This document shows positions 15,833-24,100 of a stretch of 32,465 nucleotides of DNA, piece after piece. The stretch's first letter is position 1, and every line of letters starts with the position of its first letter. Origin of the DNA: JAWVZH01 sp033722295. GTDB lineage: Bacteria > Bacteroidota > Bacteroidia > Chitinophagales > Saprospiraceae. Made by a program: the position numbers and the translations under genes. The stretch spans positions 1-32,465 of the forward strand of contig JAWVZH010000012.1 of the NCBI GenBank assembly GCA_033722295.1, read 5' to 3'. Below the pieces are notes generated by a model, which saw only the letters and a program-made list of their open reading frames with translations, did no database searches and was not told where the DNA came from.

Positions 15833-18800
15833 ATGAAGCTCCTCACACTTCTCACTTTTCTTACATTTTCTATGAGCACTTTAATTGCTCAGCCGACTTT
15901 TATCATGTCAGATGCTGAACCGGATCCCGGGGATACGGTAGAAATTGATGTCGAGGTGGTCGATTTCGTGAAGATCTCAGCCATGCAATACCTGCACAGT
16001 TTTGATTCCCTGGTTCTTGAGTATGTCGATGTGATCGACAAGACGCCAAATCTTGCGGGTCTGTCCCACCTTGGACCGGAAGGAGCTACCGTGGAAAATG
16101 GCCAGATAGTCATCACCTGGAATGATCCTTTAGGTGAGAATGTGACTTTGCCTGACAGCGAAAAGATATATACCATACAATTCGTAGCCATCGGCTCAGA
16201 ATGCGATACGTCCGATATTTCCATTATTGGCACGGATACGAGGAAGATCGAAGTTCTTGATGAGAATTTTGATAACATTGGACTCGAACAGGTCGAAGGA
16301 TTTGTCATGATCCCTGGAGTGGATTGTGAAGGCGGCGGAGGCAATGAAGATGTTGTGATTCGTTCCACTTCAGCTTCGGGACCCACCGGTACCGAGATCT
16401 GCGTGCAAATACGGGTTGACAACTTTACAGACATAGAATCCATGCAATTCAGCATGTCATGGGATGAAAGCATCATTACATATTCCAGGGTGGCCAACTT
16501 CAATTTGAGAAATTTGAATGCCGGATCCTTCAATAACGGATCACCTGGCTCACTCGTATGTATATGGGATCCCGGAACGGGAATGGGAGAAACCGTAAAT
16601 GACGGTACCAGAATATTTGACCTCTGTTTCAATATCATAGGTATGTCAGGAGACGTATCTCCTGTAGAATTCGTAGATATGCCGATCCCGATCGAATTCA
16701 ATACTAGTCAGGGAGTCACTTCATTTCGTACGACGAATGGTCGTGTGACCGTGACCGGTGGCGGTGGCGGTGGAGATGTCGAATTGATCCTGGGCGACGC
16801 CACGGGTGATTGCGGTGATTGCAATGATCCGATCTGTATTCCACTGACCGTAAGAAACTTCCAGGAGGTTGAAGCCATGCAGTTTTCTATAAACTACCCG
16901 GAACAATTGCAATTCTGTGAAGCTAGAAACTTTATGTTAAGTGGTTTGTCCGAAGGAAATATTTTCAATCCCAATGCCGGTGTATTGAGAGTGGTGTGGG
17001 ATGATCCCAATGCAGGTTCTCAGTCTTTGCCAGATGACAGCAAATTGATGGATCTATGCTTCAGCTCTTCAGTTGGAGATATCATGTACGATATTGAGAT
17101 CACGGACACGCCTCTGAAAATAGAGATATTCACTTCTTCCGGCGTTGCTGACGTGGTGACGACCCCCGGAAAGATAACGATCAATCCGTGCCAGATGATG
17201 GATTTCGAGATTGACCTGGAAAGCACACTTGATGAATCCTGTTTTGGAAGATGTAATGGATTCATTTCTATTGACGTGAGTGGTGGCAGTGGTCAGTATG
17301 AGTTTGTCTGGACAAAAGATGGTCAACCATTCGATACCACGACAGTCAATCAGTTATTCGACCTTTGCGGGGGCAACTATTCTGTAACGGTGACGGATGT
17401 CAATGATCCTTCCAATTCAGAATCGATTAACAATATAGTGATCATCAGGCCCGATGAATTGACCGGCCAGGTGGTGACAGTCCCGGTGATGAATGGCTGT
17501 GATGGAGAGGCTTGCGTTATTGTGGATGGTGGCACCCAACCATATTTTTACAGATGGTCCAACGGTGTAAGAGATAGTTGTGCGACAGATCTTTGCAAAG
17601 GGGATTACAATTGCACGATCACAGATATGAACAATTGTGTCCTGATCATTGATACGTTTACTCTGACAGGACCACCTCTTGTATTGGGAACGCCGGAGAT
17701 CACTCAGCCGACCTGTTTTGGAGATTGTAACGGGGCTATACTTATCGCTCCGAGTGGTGGATGCGGTGACTATACCTTCAATTGGGAAGGAATGGGCATC
17801 ACGGATCCCACAAGGCAAAATCAAACCGGACTCTGTGCGGGTCAGTACAATGTGACCGTGACAGATACGATGGGCACATCGGTAATGACGACCATTACCG
17901 TCAATCAGCCGGATTCGATAAAAATTGAACTTGATTCCATTCTGAATGGCGCAAGCGGTGCGATATTTATATCGGTCTCAGGAGGAACAGGACCAGGGAC
18001 TTATAATTACGCCTGGGAAGATGAGGACGGCATCCTGGTCAGTCAAAATGAAGATCCTTCACAACTGGAGCCCGGAACATATACAGTTATTGTGAGCGAT
18101 GCCAACGGATGCGCACGCAGCAAGACCTACACGGTGAGCTTGTCTGACCTCAATCTCTTGGCTGAAAAGTCAGAATATGAAGGCGGCGTTAATGTGAGAT
18201 GTAATGGCGGATCCGATGGGTCTATTACTGTTACCGTCATGGAAGGGATAGGCCCGTTTACATATAGTTGGGATCACGATCCTGCAGCCACAGGTCCTAC
18301 TCAGTCCGATCTTCCTGCCGGTGTATACAGGATCACTGTTATGGATCAGGCCAATGGAAGTACCAAGGTCATTACAGTGACGCTGAACGAGCCGGACCCT
18401 TTGGATGCCCAGGTTGCTCTGAAGAGTTGTGCAGATTTTGAAGATGACCCTTCCGGTTCTTATGAGGTCATTCCGAGCGGCGGTACGGCACCTTATACAT
18501 ATTTGTGGTGCAACAATAGTTCGGCAAGAGTGCCGATCAACCTGCCCGGTGGAGAAAATTGTAACGTTCTGGTCACCGATGCCAATGGCTGCCAGATCTT
18601 TATGGATAGTGTGCTGATATGTTTCGATGATGATACGACTGGAACGCCTGGCATACCTTGCTTTGAAGGAAGAGATGTGATCACACCCAATGGAGACAGT
18701 TATAATGAGTTTCTGGTTATCACCTGCGTGGAAGAACCACGATTCCAGGATAATGAGCTTTATATCTTCAATCGCTGGGGACAGGAGATCAATAGCTTTG

Positions 18801-18943
18801 ACGGATATGAGAATGAGTGGAACGGACTGGATGAGAATGGCGAAGAAGTGGATGAAGATACCTACATGTGGGTATTAAAGGTCGTGTTACCGAGCGGAGA
18901 GACCGATGTGTACCGCGGAGCAGTAACATTGTTAAGAAATTAA
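15833..18943 (+). CDS. Surface protein with three cohesin-like modules, six SprB-type repeats and CHU_C (gliding-motility) C-terminal domain
   Basis: 1036 aa from ATG 15833, which gives a compact signal peptide (1-20, MKLLTLLTFLTFSMSTLIAQ). ATG 15812 or 15749 would add an N-terminal extension. Three homologous cohesin-like beta-sandwiches follow: about 21-163, 173-313 and 314-455. Each has the strand motif (I/V)xxMQ(Y/F) and a later ITWNDP / VCIWDPG / VVWDDPN motif. Residues about 457-935 are six SprB-type PKD-like repeats (xGGTxPYxYxW, GxYxVTVTDxxGC). The C-terminus from about 943 is the CHU_C domain (VITPNGDSYNEFLVI, LYIFNRWGQEI, YRGAVTLLRN), a type B T9SS signal. Type B cargo commonly needs a PorP/SprF partner, and one follows 114 nt downstream. 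It could be a scaffold for the dockerin-like neighbours or a SprB-like adhesin; the scaffold role is inferred. Confidence 0.9.
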   Translation: MKLLTLLTFLTFSMSTLIAQPTFIMSDAEPDPGDTVEIDVEVVDFVKISAMQYLHSFDSLVLEYVDVIDKTPNLAGLSHLGPEGATVENGQIVITWNDPLGENVTLPDSEKIYTIQFVAIGSECDTSDISIIGTDTRKIEVLDENFDNIGLEQVEGFVMIPGVDCEGGGGNEDVVIRSTSASGPTGTEICVQIRVDNFTDIESMQFSMSWDESIITYSRVANFNLRNLNAGSFNNGSPGSLVCIWDPGTGMGETVNDGTRIFDLCFNIIGMSGDVSPVEFVDMPIPIEFNTSQGVTSFRTTNGRVTVTGGGGGGDVELILGDATGDCGDCNDPICIPLTVRNFQEVEAMQFSINYPEQLQFCEARNFMLSGLSEGNIFNPNAGVLRVVWDDPNAGSQSLPDDSKLMDLCFSSSVGDIMYDIEITDTPLKIEIFTSSGVADVVTTPGKITINPCQMMDFEIDLESTLDESCFGRCNGFISIDVSGGSGQYEFVWTKDGQPFDTTTVNQLFDLCGGNYSVTVTDVNDPSNSESINNIVIIRPDELTGQVVTVPVMNGCDGEACVIVDGGTQPYFYRWSNGVRDSCATDLCKGDYNCTITDMNNCVLIIDTFTLTGPPLVLGTPEITQPTCFGDCNGAILIAPSGGCGDYTFNWEGMGITDPTRQNQTGLCAGQYNVTVTDTMGTSVMTTITVNQPDSIKIELDSILNGASGAIFISVSGGTGPGTYNYAWEDEDGILVSQNEDPSQLEPGTYTVIVSDANGCARSKTYTVSLSDLNLLAEKSEYEGGVNVRCNGGSDGSITVTVMEGIGPFTYSWDHDPAATGPTQSDLPAGVYRITVMDQANGSTKVITVTLNEPDPLDAQVALKSCADFEDDPSGSYEVIPSGGTAPYTYLWCNNSSARVPINLPGGENCNVLVTDANGCQIFMDSVLICFDDDTTGTPGIPCFEGRDVITPNGDSYNEFLVITCVEEPRFQDNELYIFNRWGQEINSFDGYENEWNGLDENGEEVDEDTYMWVLKVVLPSGETDVYRGAVTLLRN

Positions 18944-18945
18944 AT

Positions 18946-18973
18946 TCAAATTAAAAGTTAAATTTTAATTTGA
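18946..18973 (+). terminator. A/T-rich perfect hairpin after the CHU_C gene
   Basis: TCAAATTAAAA (18946-18956) and TTTTAATTTGA (18963-18973) are 11-bp perfect inverted arms with a 6-nt loop, beginning 2 nt after the stop codon. The stem contains only two G-C pairs and no separate T-run follows, so it may be a leaky terminator or an RNA-stability element between the CHU_C and PorP/SprF genes. Confidence 0.4.
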
Positions 18974-18998
18974 TGAAGATAATTTTCAGGAATTTTCA

Positions 18999-19040
18999 TT
19001 GAAGTTTCTGAAAGGGATAGATTTGATTTTCGATCTATCC
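18999..19040 (+). promoter_or_regulatory. Promoter motif overlapping an inverted repeat before the PorP/SprF gene
   Basis: TAGATTTG (19018-19025) matches TAnnTTTG, with TTG (18999-19001) 16 nt upstream. The element overlaps the perfect inverted repeat GGATAGAT (19015-19022) / ATCTATCC (19033-19040), whose second arm ends 17 nt before the start codon. The repeat could be an operator, or a 5'-UTR hairpin if transcription starts further upstream. Confidence 0.4.
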
Positions 19041-19057
19041 GGATAAAATAAAAATAG

Positions 19058-19996
19058 ATGAGAAGAATACTATTAATTCCGGTTTTGATATTCATCATGG
19101 TCTCAGCCTACGGCCAGGATTTTGGCACATCTATTAAATCGCCACTGGCTTTCACTCAATATTACCTTAACCCGCAGGTTATGAATCCGGCCTACACCGG
19201 TTTTCAGTCCAAGTACAGGCTGGCATTGAACTACAGGAGTCACTGGTCGGACTTTCCGGATGCTCCCAAATCGTTTGCTGCACATTATAATGGTCCGGCC
19301 ACGGACAGGGTCGGTATCGGTGCTATGTTATTCACCGAATCCTATGGTGCTGAAAATCGATTTAGAGGTCAACTGTCATACGCCTACATGTTCGGATCGG
19401 AGGATTATAAAATGAGCCTTGGTGTGAGCACCGATTATTCTCAATTCAGGCTGGATAATTCCGCAATAACAAATCCACTGTATGATCCTAATGATCCGAC
19501 CGTCAATGCGGCCTTGGACGGCAGGAGATATTTCGCGGCTTCTCTGGGTTTTTATACGGAATATAAAACTCAATTCTATTTTGGATTAAGCCTGCCGCAG
19601 GTCATCCTCACCAGGATAGATGATGGAGAAGGCGATGATGAGACATCATTTAATTATATAGCTACTATAGGAACCTGGATCATGCTTCCGGATTATGATA
19701 TGGTGATCGAGCCTTCTTTGTATTTGAAAAAGATCGGCAATGCACCACTTCACGTAGATATAAATGTGGTAGGTAAGTTTTTGGAAGATCGTCTCTACGG
19801 AGGTCTGAGTTACAGCGCGGGTGCCGGTAACCGATTCGGTTTCCTCCTTGGAGCCCGTATTGCCAATTTCCGGTTTTACTATGGATATGATGTTTCATAT
19901 CAGGAATTCCAGGATTATAACAACGGGTCACATGAAGTGACTCTTAGTTTTGACCTGTTCAGCAAATTCCTGGAAAATGCCCAGTCGGGACAATAG
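19058..19996 (+). CDS. PorP/SprF-family type IX secretion membrane protein
   Basis: 312 aa. A signal peptide (about 1-20, ending SAYGQ) precedes the family hallmark FTQYYLNPQVMNPAYTG (residues 32-48). Beta-barrel strands follow (YRLALNYRSHW, VGIGAMLFTESYG, FRGQLSYAYMF, MSLGVSTDYSQF, LYGGLSYSAGAGNRFGFLLGARI, FRFYYGYDVSY), and HEVTLSFDL is near the end. PorP/SprF proteins sit in the outer membrane and are needed for secretion or anchoring of type B (CHU_C-type) cargo. Placed directly after a CHU_C protein, this is most likely its dedicated partner, as SprF is for SprB. There are no other T9SS core genes (gldKLMN, sov/sprA, porV) here, so the system must be completed elsewhere in the genome. The ATG is unambiguous and closest to the signal peptide. 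Confidence 0.94.
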   Translation: MRRILLIPVLIFIMVSAYGQDFGTSIKSPLAFTQYYLNPQVMNPAYTGFQSKYRLALNYRSHWSDFPDAPKSFAAHYNGPATDRVGIGAMLFTESYGAENRFRGQLSYAYMFGSEDYKMSLGVSTDYSQFRLDNSAITNPLYDPNDPTVNAALDGRRYFAASLGFYTEYKTQFYFGLSLPQVILTRIDDGEGDDETSFNYIATIGTWIMLPDYDMVIEPSLYLKKIGNAPLHVDINVVGKFLEDRLYGGLSYSAGAGNRFGFLLGARIANFRFYYGYDVSYQEFQDYNNGSHEVTLSFDLFSKFLENAQSGQ

Positions 19997-20002
19997 ATAT
20001 CT

Positions 20003-20036
20003 GAGTCTTCTCTGTCGAAGACTTGACTTTTCTTGA
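20003..20036 (+). terminator. Probable terminator of the PorP/SprF gene
   Basis: AGTCTTC (20004-20010) / GAAGACT (20017-20023) with loop TCTGTC, extendable by one G-U pair, then the T-rich TGACTTTTCTTG. It starts seven bases after the stop codon. Confidence 0.55.
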
Positions 20037-20237
20037 AAAATCTTATAGAACTCTATCTATAATGCAGTACACAGTATTATTATGTACTGTTCAGAGTATA
20101 TTGTACATCTGATATGGCATCTGTGAAAATTGGACAGGCTGCATCACTTCAAGGATTATCCTGCTCTAACATCTGACACTTCATCTTCTCTTCAGTTTAA
20201 CCGTCAAAAGGCGATCGGAGGGCAGCCAATGGCCATA

Positions 20238-20245
20238 TAAATTTG
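20238..20245 (+). promoter_or_regulatory. Promoter-like TAAATTTG, distal
   Basis: Exact match to TAnnTTTG, 33 nt before the first AAGACGAACAA copy. No TTTG-type -33 element is visible at the usual distance, so this is a candidate only. Confidence 0.3.
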
Positions 20246-20259
20246 TCTATCCATGATCT

Positions 20260-20586
20260 CTATGTTATCTTAGGGACAAGACGAACAAGTCATAAATATG
20301 CATTTTAGCGAAGTCGGTAATAGTCGGTGTGTTACGTATTCGAGTATTTCGTAATATGAAAATTACCGTCTTGCGGGTATATGCAGCCTGTGCCTAAAAT
20401 GTATCTTTGTGTCGATAGGGTATGTGGATATCCTGTCTATGTTGTATGTATATAAGACGAACAACTTTTCACATGCAACGCTCAATCAAGCTCGATGACA
20501 TGAACATCGGGTACCTGATAACCGAAGACGAACAAATCAAGCTCTACTGAAGTGTCGGGCTATGTTATAAGGCCAAAGACGAACAA
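20260..20586 (+). repeat. Dispersed bipartite repeat CTATGTTRT + 7-9 nt + AAGACGAACAA
   Basis: The 11-mer AAGACGAACAA occurs exactly four times: 20278-20288, 20454-20464, 20525-20535 and 20576-20586. Three copies are preceded by CTATGTTRT (20260-20268, 20437-20445, 20560-20568) at spacers of 9, 8 and 7 nt. The third 11-mer lacks this upstream half and lies inside a 25-codon ORF. All copies share one orientation and precede the same transcription unit. They may be operator sites, promoter parts of an alternative sigma factor, or an RNA element. I did not notice AAGACGAACAA elsewhere in the window. Confidence 0.8.
20402..20409 (+). promoter_or_regulatory. Promoter-like TATCTTTG, proximal
   Basis: Exact match to TAnnTTTG, 45 nt before the second AAGACGAACAA copy. 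A transcript from about 20415 would have a leader of about 200 nt before ATG 20612, carrying three repeat copies. The -33 element is not recognisable. Confidence 0.35.
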
Positions 20587-20611
20587 TTATTTTAACTAAA
20601 AACTCAATCTC

Positions 20612-21040
20612 ATGAAATTGACGAATTTTACGTTTTCACGGGTTGGGAAAACTTGGCTTCTCAGGTCAATTCTTCCTTTACTCGTTTTCATGACCCTTTC
20701 CTTGGGAGTTGAGGCGCAAGCCATTACTCCAGGGGATGCCGCAGAAATACAAAGTGGTGTCTCTCTGGTTGGTGATGTTGAAGCTTCACAGCGTTTGAAA
20801 GCGCACATTGGGCAACTTGAAGCCCAGCAACCTCAAACGGACGAAGAAAGAGCAAACGTCCAGTTTAGGTATGACTATGGCATGTACATCATGGATGATG
20901 TAGGCCAGAGTTACAAGTACACTCTTCTTAACAGCTTGCCATGGCTTCAAGAGAGAAGCGATCAGGCATTCGAAAATTCTGGAATTAGAGTCGATGCACA
21001 AGAAGTCTACGACGAAATGATAGACCTGTTGAGGTCTTAA
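20612..21040 (+). CDS. Small secreted protein of unknown function
   Basis: 142 aa. I do not recognise the family. A long N-region with basic residues and a hydrophobic core (WLLRSILPLLVFMTLSLGVEA) form a signal peptide cleaved after about Ala35. The mature part is about 107 aa, acidic and mostly helical by appearance (DVEASQRLKAHIGQLEAQQPQTDEERANVQ; QEVYDEMIDLLRS). It contains no Cys and no T9SS sorting domain, unlike the giant proteins nearby, so it probably stays in the periplasm. It is 62 nt upstream of the 2218-aa gene with no terminator between them, so the two are likely co-transcribed. A periplasmic helper for the giant protein is possible but unproven. The start follows the fourth AAGACGAACAA copy by 25 nt. 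Confidence 0.75.
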   Translation: MKLTNFTFSRVGKTWLLRSILPLLVFMTLSLGVEAQAITPGDAAEIQSGVSLVGDVEASQRLKAHIGQLEAQQPQTDEERANVQFRYDYGMYIMDDVGQSYKYTLLNSLPWLQERSDQAFENSGIRVDAQEVYDEMIDLLRS

Positions 21041-21102
21041 TTTTCTATTAGACAAGTGCAGCTAATTATCAAATCATTTTTTAAGAAGAAAATTAAGATC
21101 TC

Positions 21103-24100
21103 ATGAATAAAATTTTAACTAACCTATTTAGGTTGAGCGTGGCAGCTTGTTTGCTTGCTCTACCTGGTTGGATGGGAGCTCAGACCTTTACATCCAGCCC
21201 AAATGCCTCGATAGGGCCTAATGCCGGTACGGTCACTACGGATGTGATCACAGTACCTAACGGTGCCCTTCCTGGCGACGGAATATTAAATAGCGACGTG
21301 GTTCTTTGGGAAGTGTGTCTGGATCTCCAGCATACTTTTGCAGATGACCTCGATGTTACATTAACTAACCCTGCCGGAAGAACATCTACATTATTTGCAG
21401 ATGATGGTGGAGCTGGCGGTTTGGATAGCAGAGCAGATGTCTGTTTGTCCGGAACCGGTGGTGTTGCTGTCGACGTAGATGATTGGCAGTCTGGAAATCC
21501 GGAGCGTTTCAATCCGATGAACCCTGAGCAAGCCATAGGTTCTACTTGTGAGCGATACTTTGGTGTTGAATCAGGAGAAGGAGACTGGACTCTGGAGATC
21601 ACCGATGACGCTTTTGGTGATGCGGGAACATTGTTCTCATGGTCTATCGAGTTCAGAGCAACAAGCTGTGGCATCGAAGGCGTTGAGGATGTTGTTTATG
21701 AAGCGCCTCTTGGACTGTGTACTGATATCCCTGTTGAAGTAGATCAACCTACCACAACTGGCAGATGTGCACCGATCGCTTCAGGTCCGACTTTGACCAG
21801 TGGCCAGGTGACGTACAACAACTGTCCTGGCTCGGTTACTGATACGGACTATTTGATCGATGCATCCTCTGTAGCTAATACACAGCCATGTGCGGATATC
21901 GAAGTTTGTGTGAATTATAACGGTGACCACGATGGCGGTAACGAGGAGTTTATCCTTCGTGATCCAAATAATGTTACCAGAATTCAGGAAGCCACTTCAC
22001 AGTGTCAGGATGAGAGATCATGCTTTACTGTGGCTCAGGCTACATGGAGCAGCTGGTTGACAGATGGTGACGGTACCGATGTAGTGTTCACTTTTGTTGA
22101 TGAATCAGGTGTTAACTGTATCTGCGGTGCTGGTGCTGGTGGAGACTTCTTTGAAATCTTCGTTACTGTACCTACGGATTGCAGCGTATTTGCATTCAAT
22201 ACTTATAACGGTACTACCGATGCTTCTGACAACTATCCAATTGGAACGACTTGTTTTAACTGGTGTGCTGTTGATGCGGCTACAGGTGGTGATATCGTTG
22301 TTGAGCAGTGTGTAACTGTACTTCCACAATTCAATCAGTGTGAAGACATGACATTGCATGCAGGACCTGGAGAGTGTGAAGCAGTATTGGTTTACGATAC
22401 TACATTGAGCTGTCCTCTGGGTGGTGGCAATGAGCCATTGATCTGCCCTGGTCTTGATACCAACGGTGTTTCAGCTAACTCAGTATCATGTATCATTCCT
22501 AACACTACTCACGGTATGGCCTGGGAGAACCCAGCCAACTATATCGTTACTGGTGTAAGATACCTGAGAAGCCAGTTCTACGGTGGTGGTACTAACGTAA
22601 CTTTCAGATTGTATCAGTTGAATGATCCTAACGGAGATGTTAACTGTAACAACTTTACATTGATCGACGAAGTTGCTTATACTCCTCTACCTGCTGGATT
22701 TGGATACATGACAGTTCCATTATCTACGAATGGTCAGAAGCTGGATGCTGGTAGGATATACTTCGAGGTTGAGTACGAAGCCGGTTTCTCCTTCCCAACA
22801 GGTATGGATGTAACTACTGGTGGTAACTGTACTTACTTCGGTTCTACTGGTAACCCTGCTGGTTGTGGTGATCCTTGTGATCCACCATTGATCAACCAGA
22901 TCACTCCATTCCCTTGGGATATGTTGTGCTACGTACAGGGTTTCACCGAGCAGGAGATAGAGATCATTGGACCACGTCCATGGGAGTATGTTCCAATTGG
23001 TGACACATCAGTATGTATGTTCACTGTATTCCCTAGTGGTGACTCTGTGATCTGTAAGTTCGACGTAACTGTTGACGAATATCCAAACCCAATTACAGCA
23101 TTGGCTTGTAATGATGATATCCAGTTGAGCCTTGACGAAACTTGTATGGCTACTGTAGGTGCCGACATGGTACTCGAAGGTGGACCTCACGGATGTTATG
23201 ATGACTACATCGTAACTGTCGAGGACGACAGAGGTAACAGAATGGATATGGATAATGATCCTTCCAATGGAACTCAATTAGGATGGCCACATATCGGAAG
23301 ATGCTTCCAGGTGACCGTCTTTGATCCAGAAACTGGAAACTCTTGCTGGGGTAATATCTGTGTAGAAGATAAATTGCCTCCTGTTGTAATAGAATGTGCT
23401 AACGACACAGTTGACTGTGAGACCAACACCAATCCGCTTTGCGCTGGTGGAGGTATCCCTTGTCCTGTAGTTGTTGACGCTTGTGATCCAATTCTTTCAG
23501 CTTCTTGGGTTGACTGGGAAACTGACGGATCATGTGAGTCTGGTTACAACAAAGTGATCTCCAGAAGATGGACATTTACAGATGATTATGGTAACACAAC
23601 AACATGCGAGCAAACTATCGTTGTTGAGCTGTCTACATTGTTTGATGTAGTTGTACCAAGCAGCTATGACGATATTGCCAATCCAGCATTGTTGTGTGAT
23701 GAGAAAATAGACAGAGATAAGGATGTAACTCCACACATCAGGGACTTCCCATTCTGTGTGGACGGATACTTGCTTGACAGTGCGATCTGGTTTGCTACCG
23801 GTGGTAATCCAAATATTCAGAATCCGGATGCAAGAGATCTCAGTGGTGTAAGATTGCCTAGAACATTAGGTTGGAATTGTTTGGATAGTGGTCCTTATGT
23901 GGGTCACCCATCTCCAACTGGCGTGTACTACGATCCACATCCACAGTGGGAGTTCTTCGGCGTATGCTGGGGACCAGAGGAAATTGTTCAGTGGGAAGGT
24001 ACAGGCCTGCCTCTAGGAACGGCTTGTTTCAACATCCATTACGAGTACAGAGATACTCGAATCGACCTTTACGATCCTGAGTGTGATGCAGGTGATGTAG

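Larger units (their letters stand above)
19997..20611. other. 615-bp gene-poor leader region before the small secreted protein and 2218-aa gene
   Basis: After the terminator at 20003 there is a CAGTACA/TGTACTG inverted repeat (20065-20071 / 20083-20089). Two exact TAnnTTTG motifs follow (TAAATTTG 20238-20245; TATCTTTG 20402-20409), neither with a clear -33 element. Then come the bipartite repeats listed separately. Two very short ORFs begin 8-9 nt after repeat copies 1 and 2: 20298-20354 (18 aa) and 20473-20550 (25 aa, MQRSIKLDDMNIGYLITEDE then QIKLY). I see no longer gene, so the region is best read as a long regulated 5' leader. Confidence 0.6.

Noticed and set aside
15889..16701. Minus-strand ORF of 270 aa opposite the cohesin-like modules
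   Set aside because: Ser/Thr/Pro-rich low-complexity product, no start context or recognisable fold, fully covered by the sense gene.
11640..18943. Cellulosome-type gene cluster
   Set aside because: Despite cohesin-like and dockerin-like modules there is no catalytic domain or carbohydrate-binding module that I can recognise, so a degradative cellulosome is not supported.
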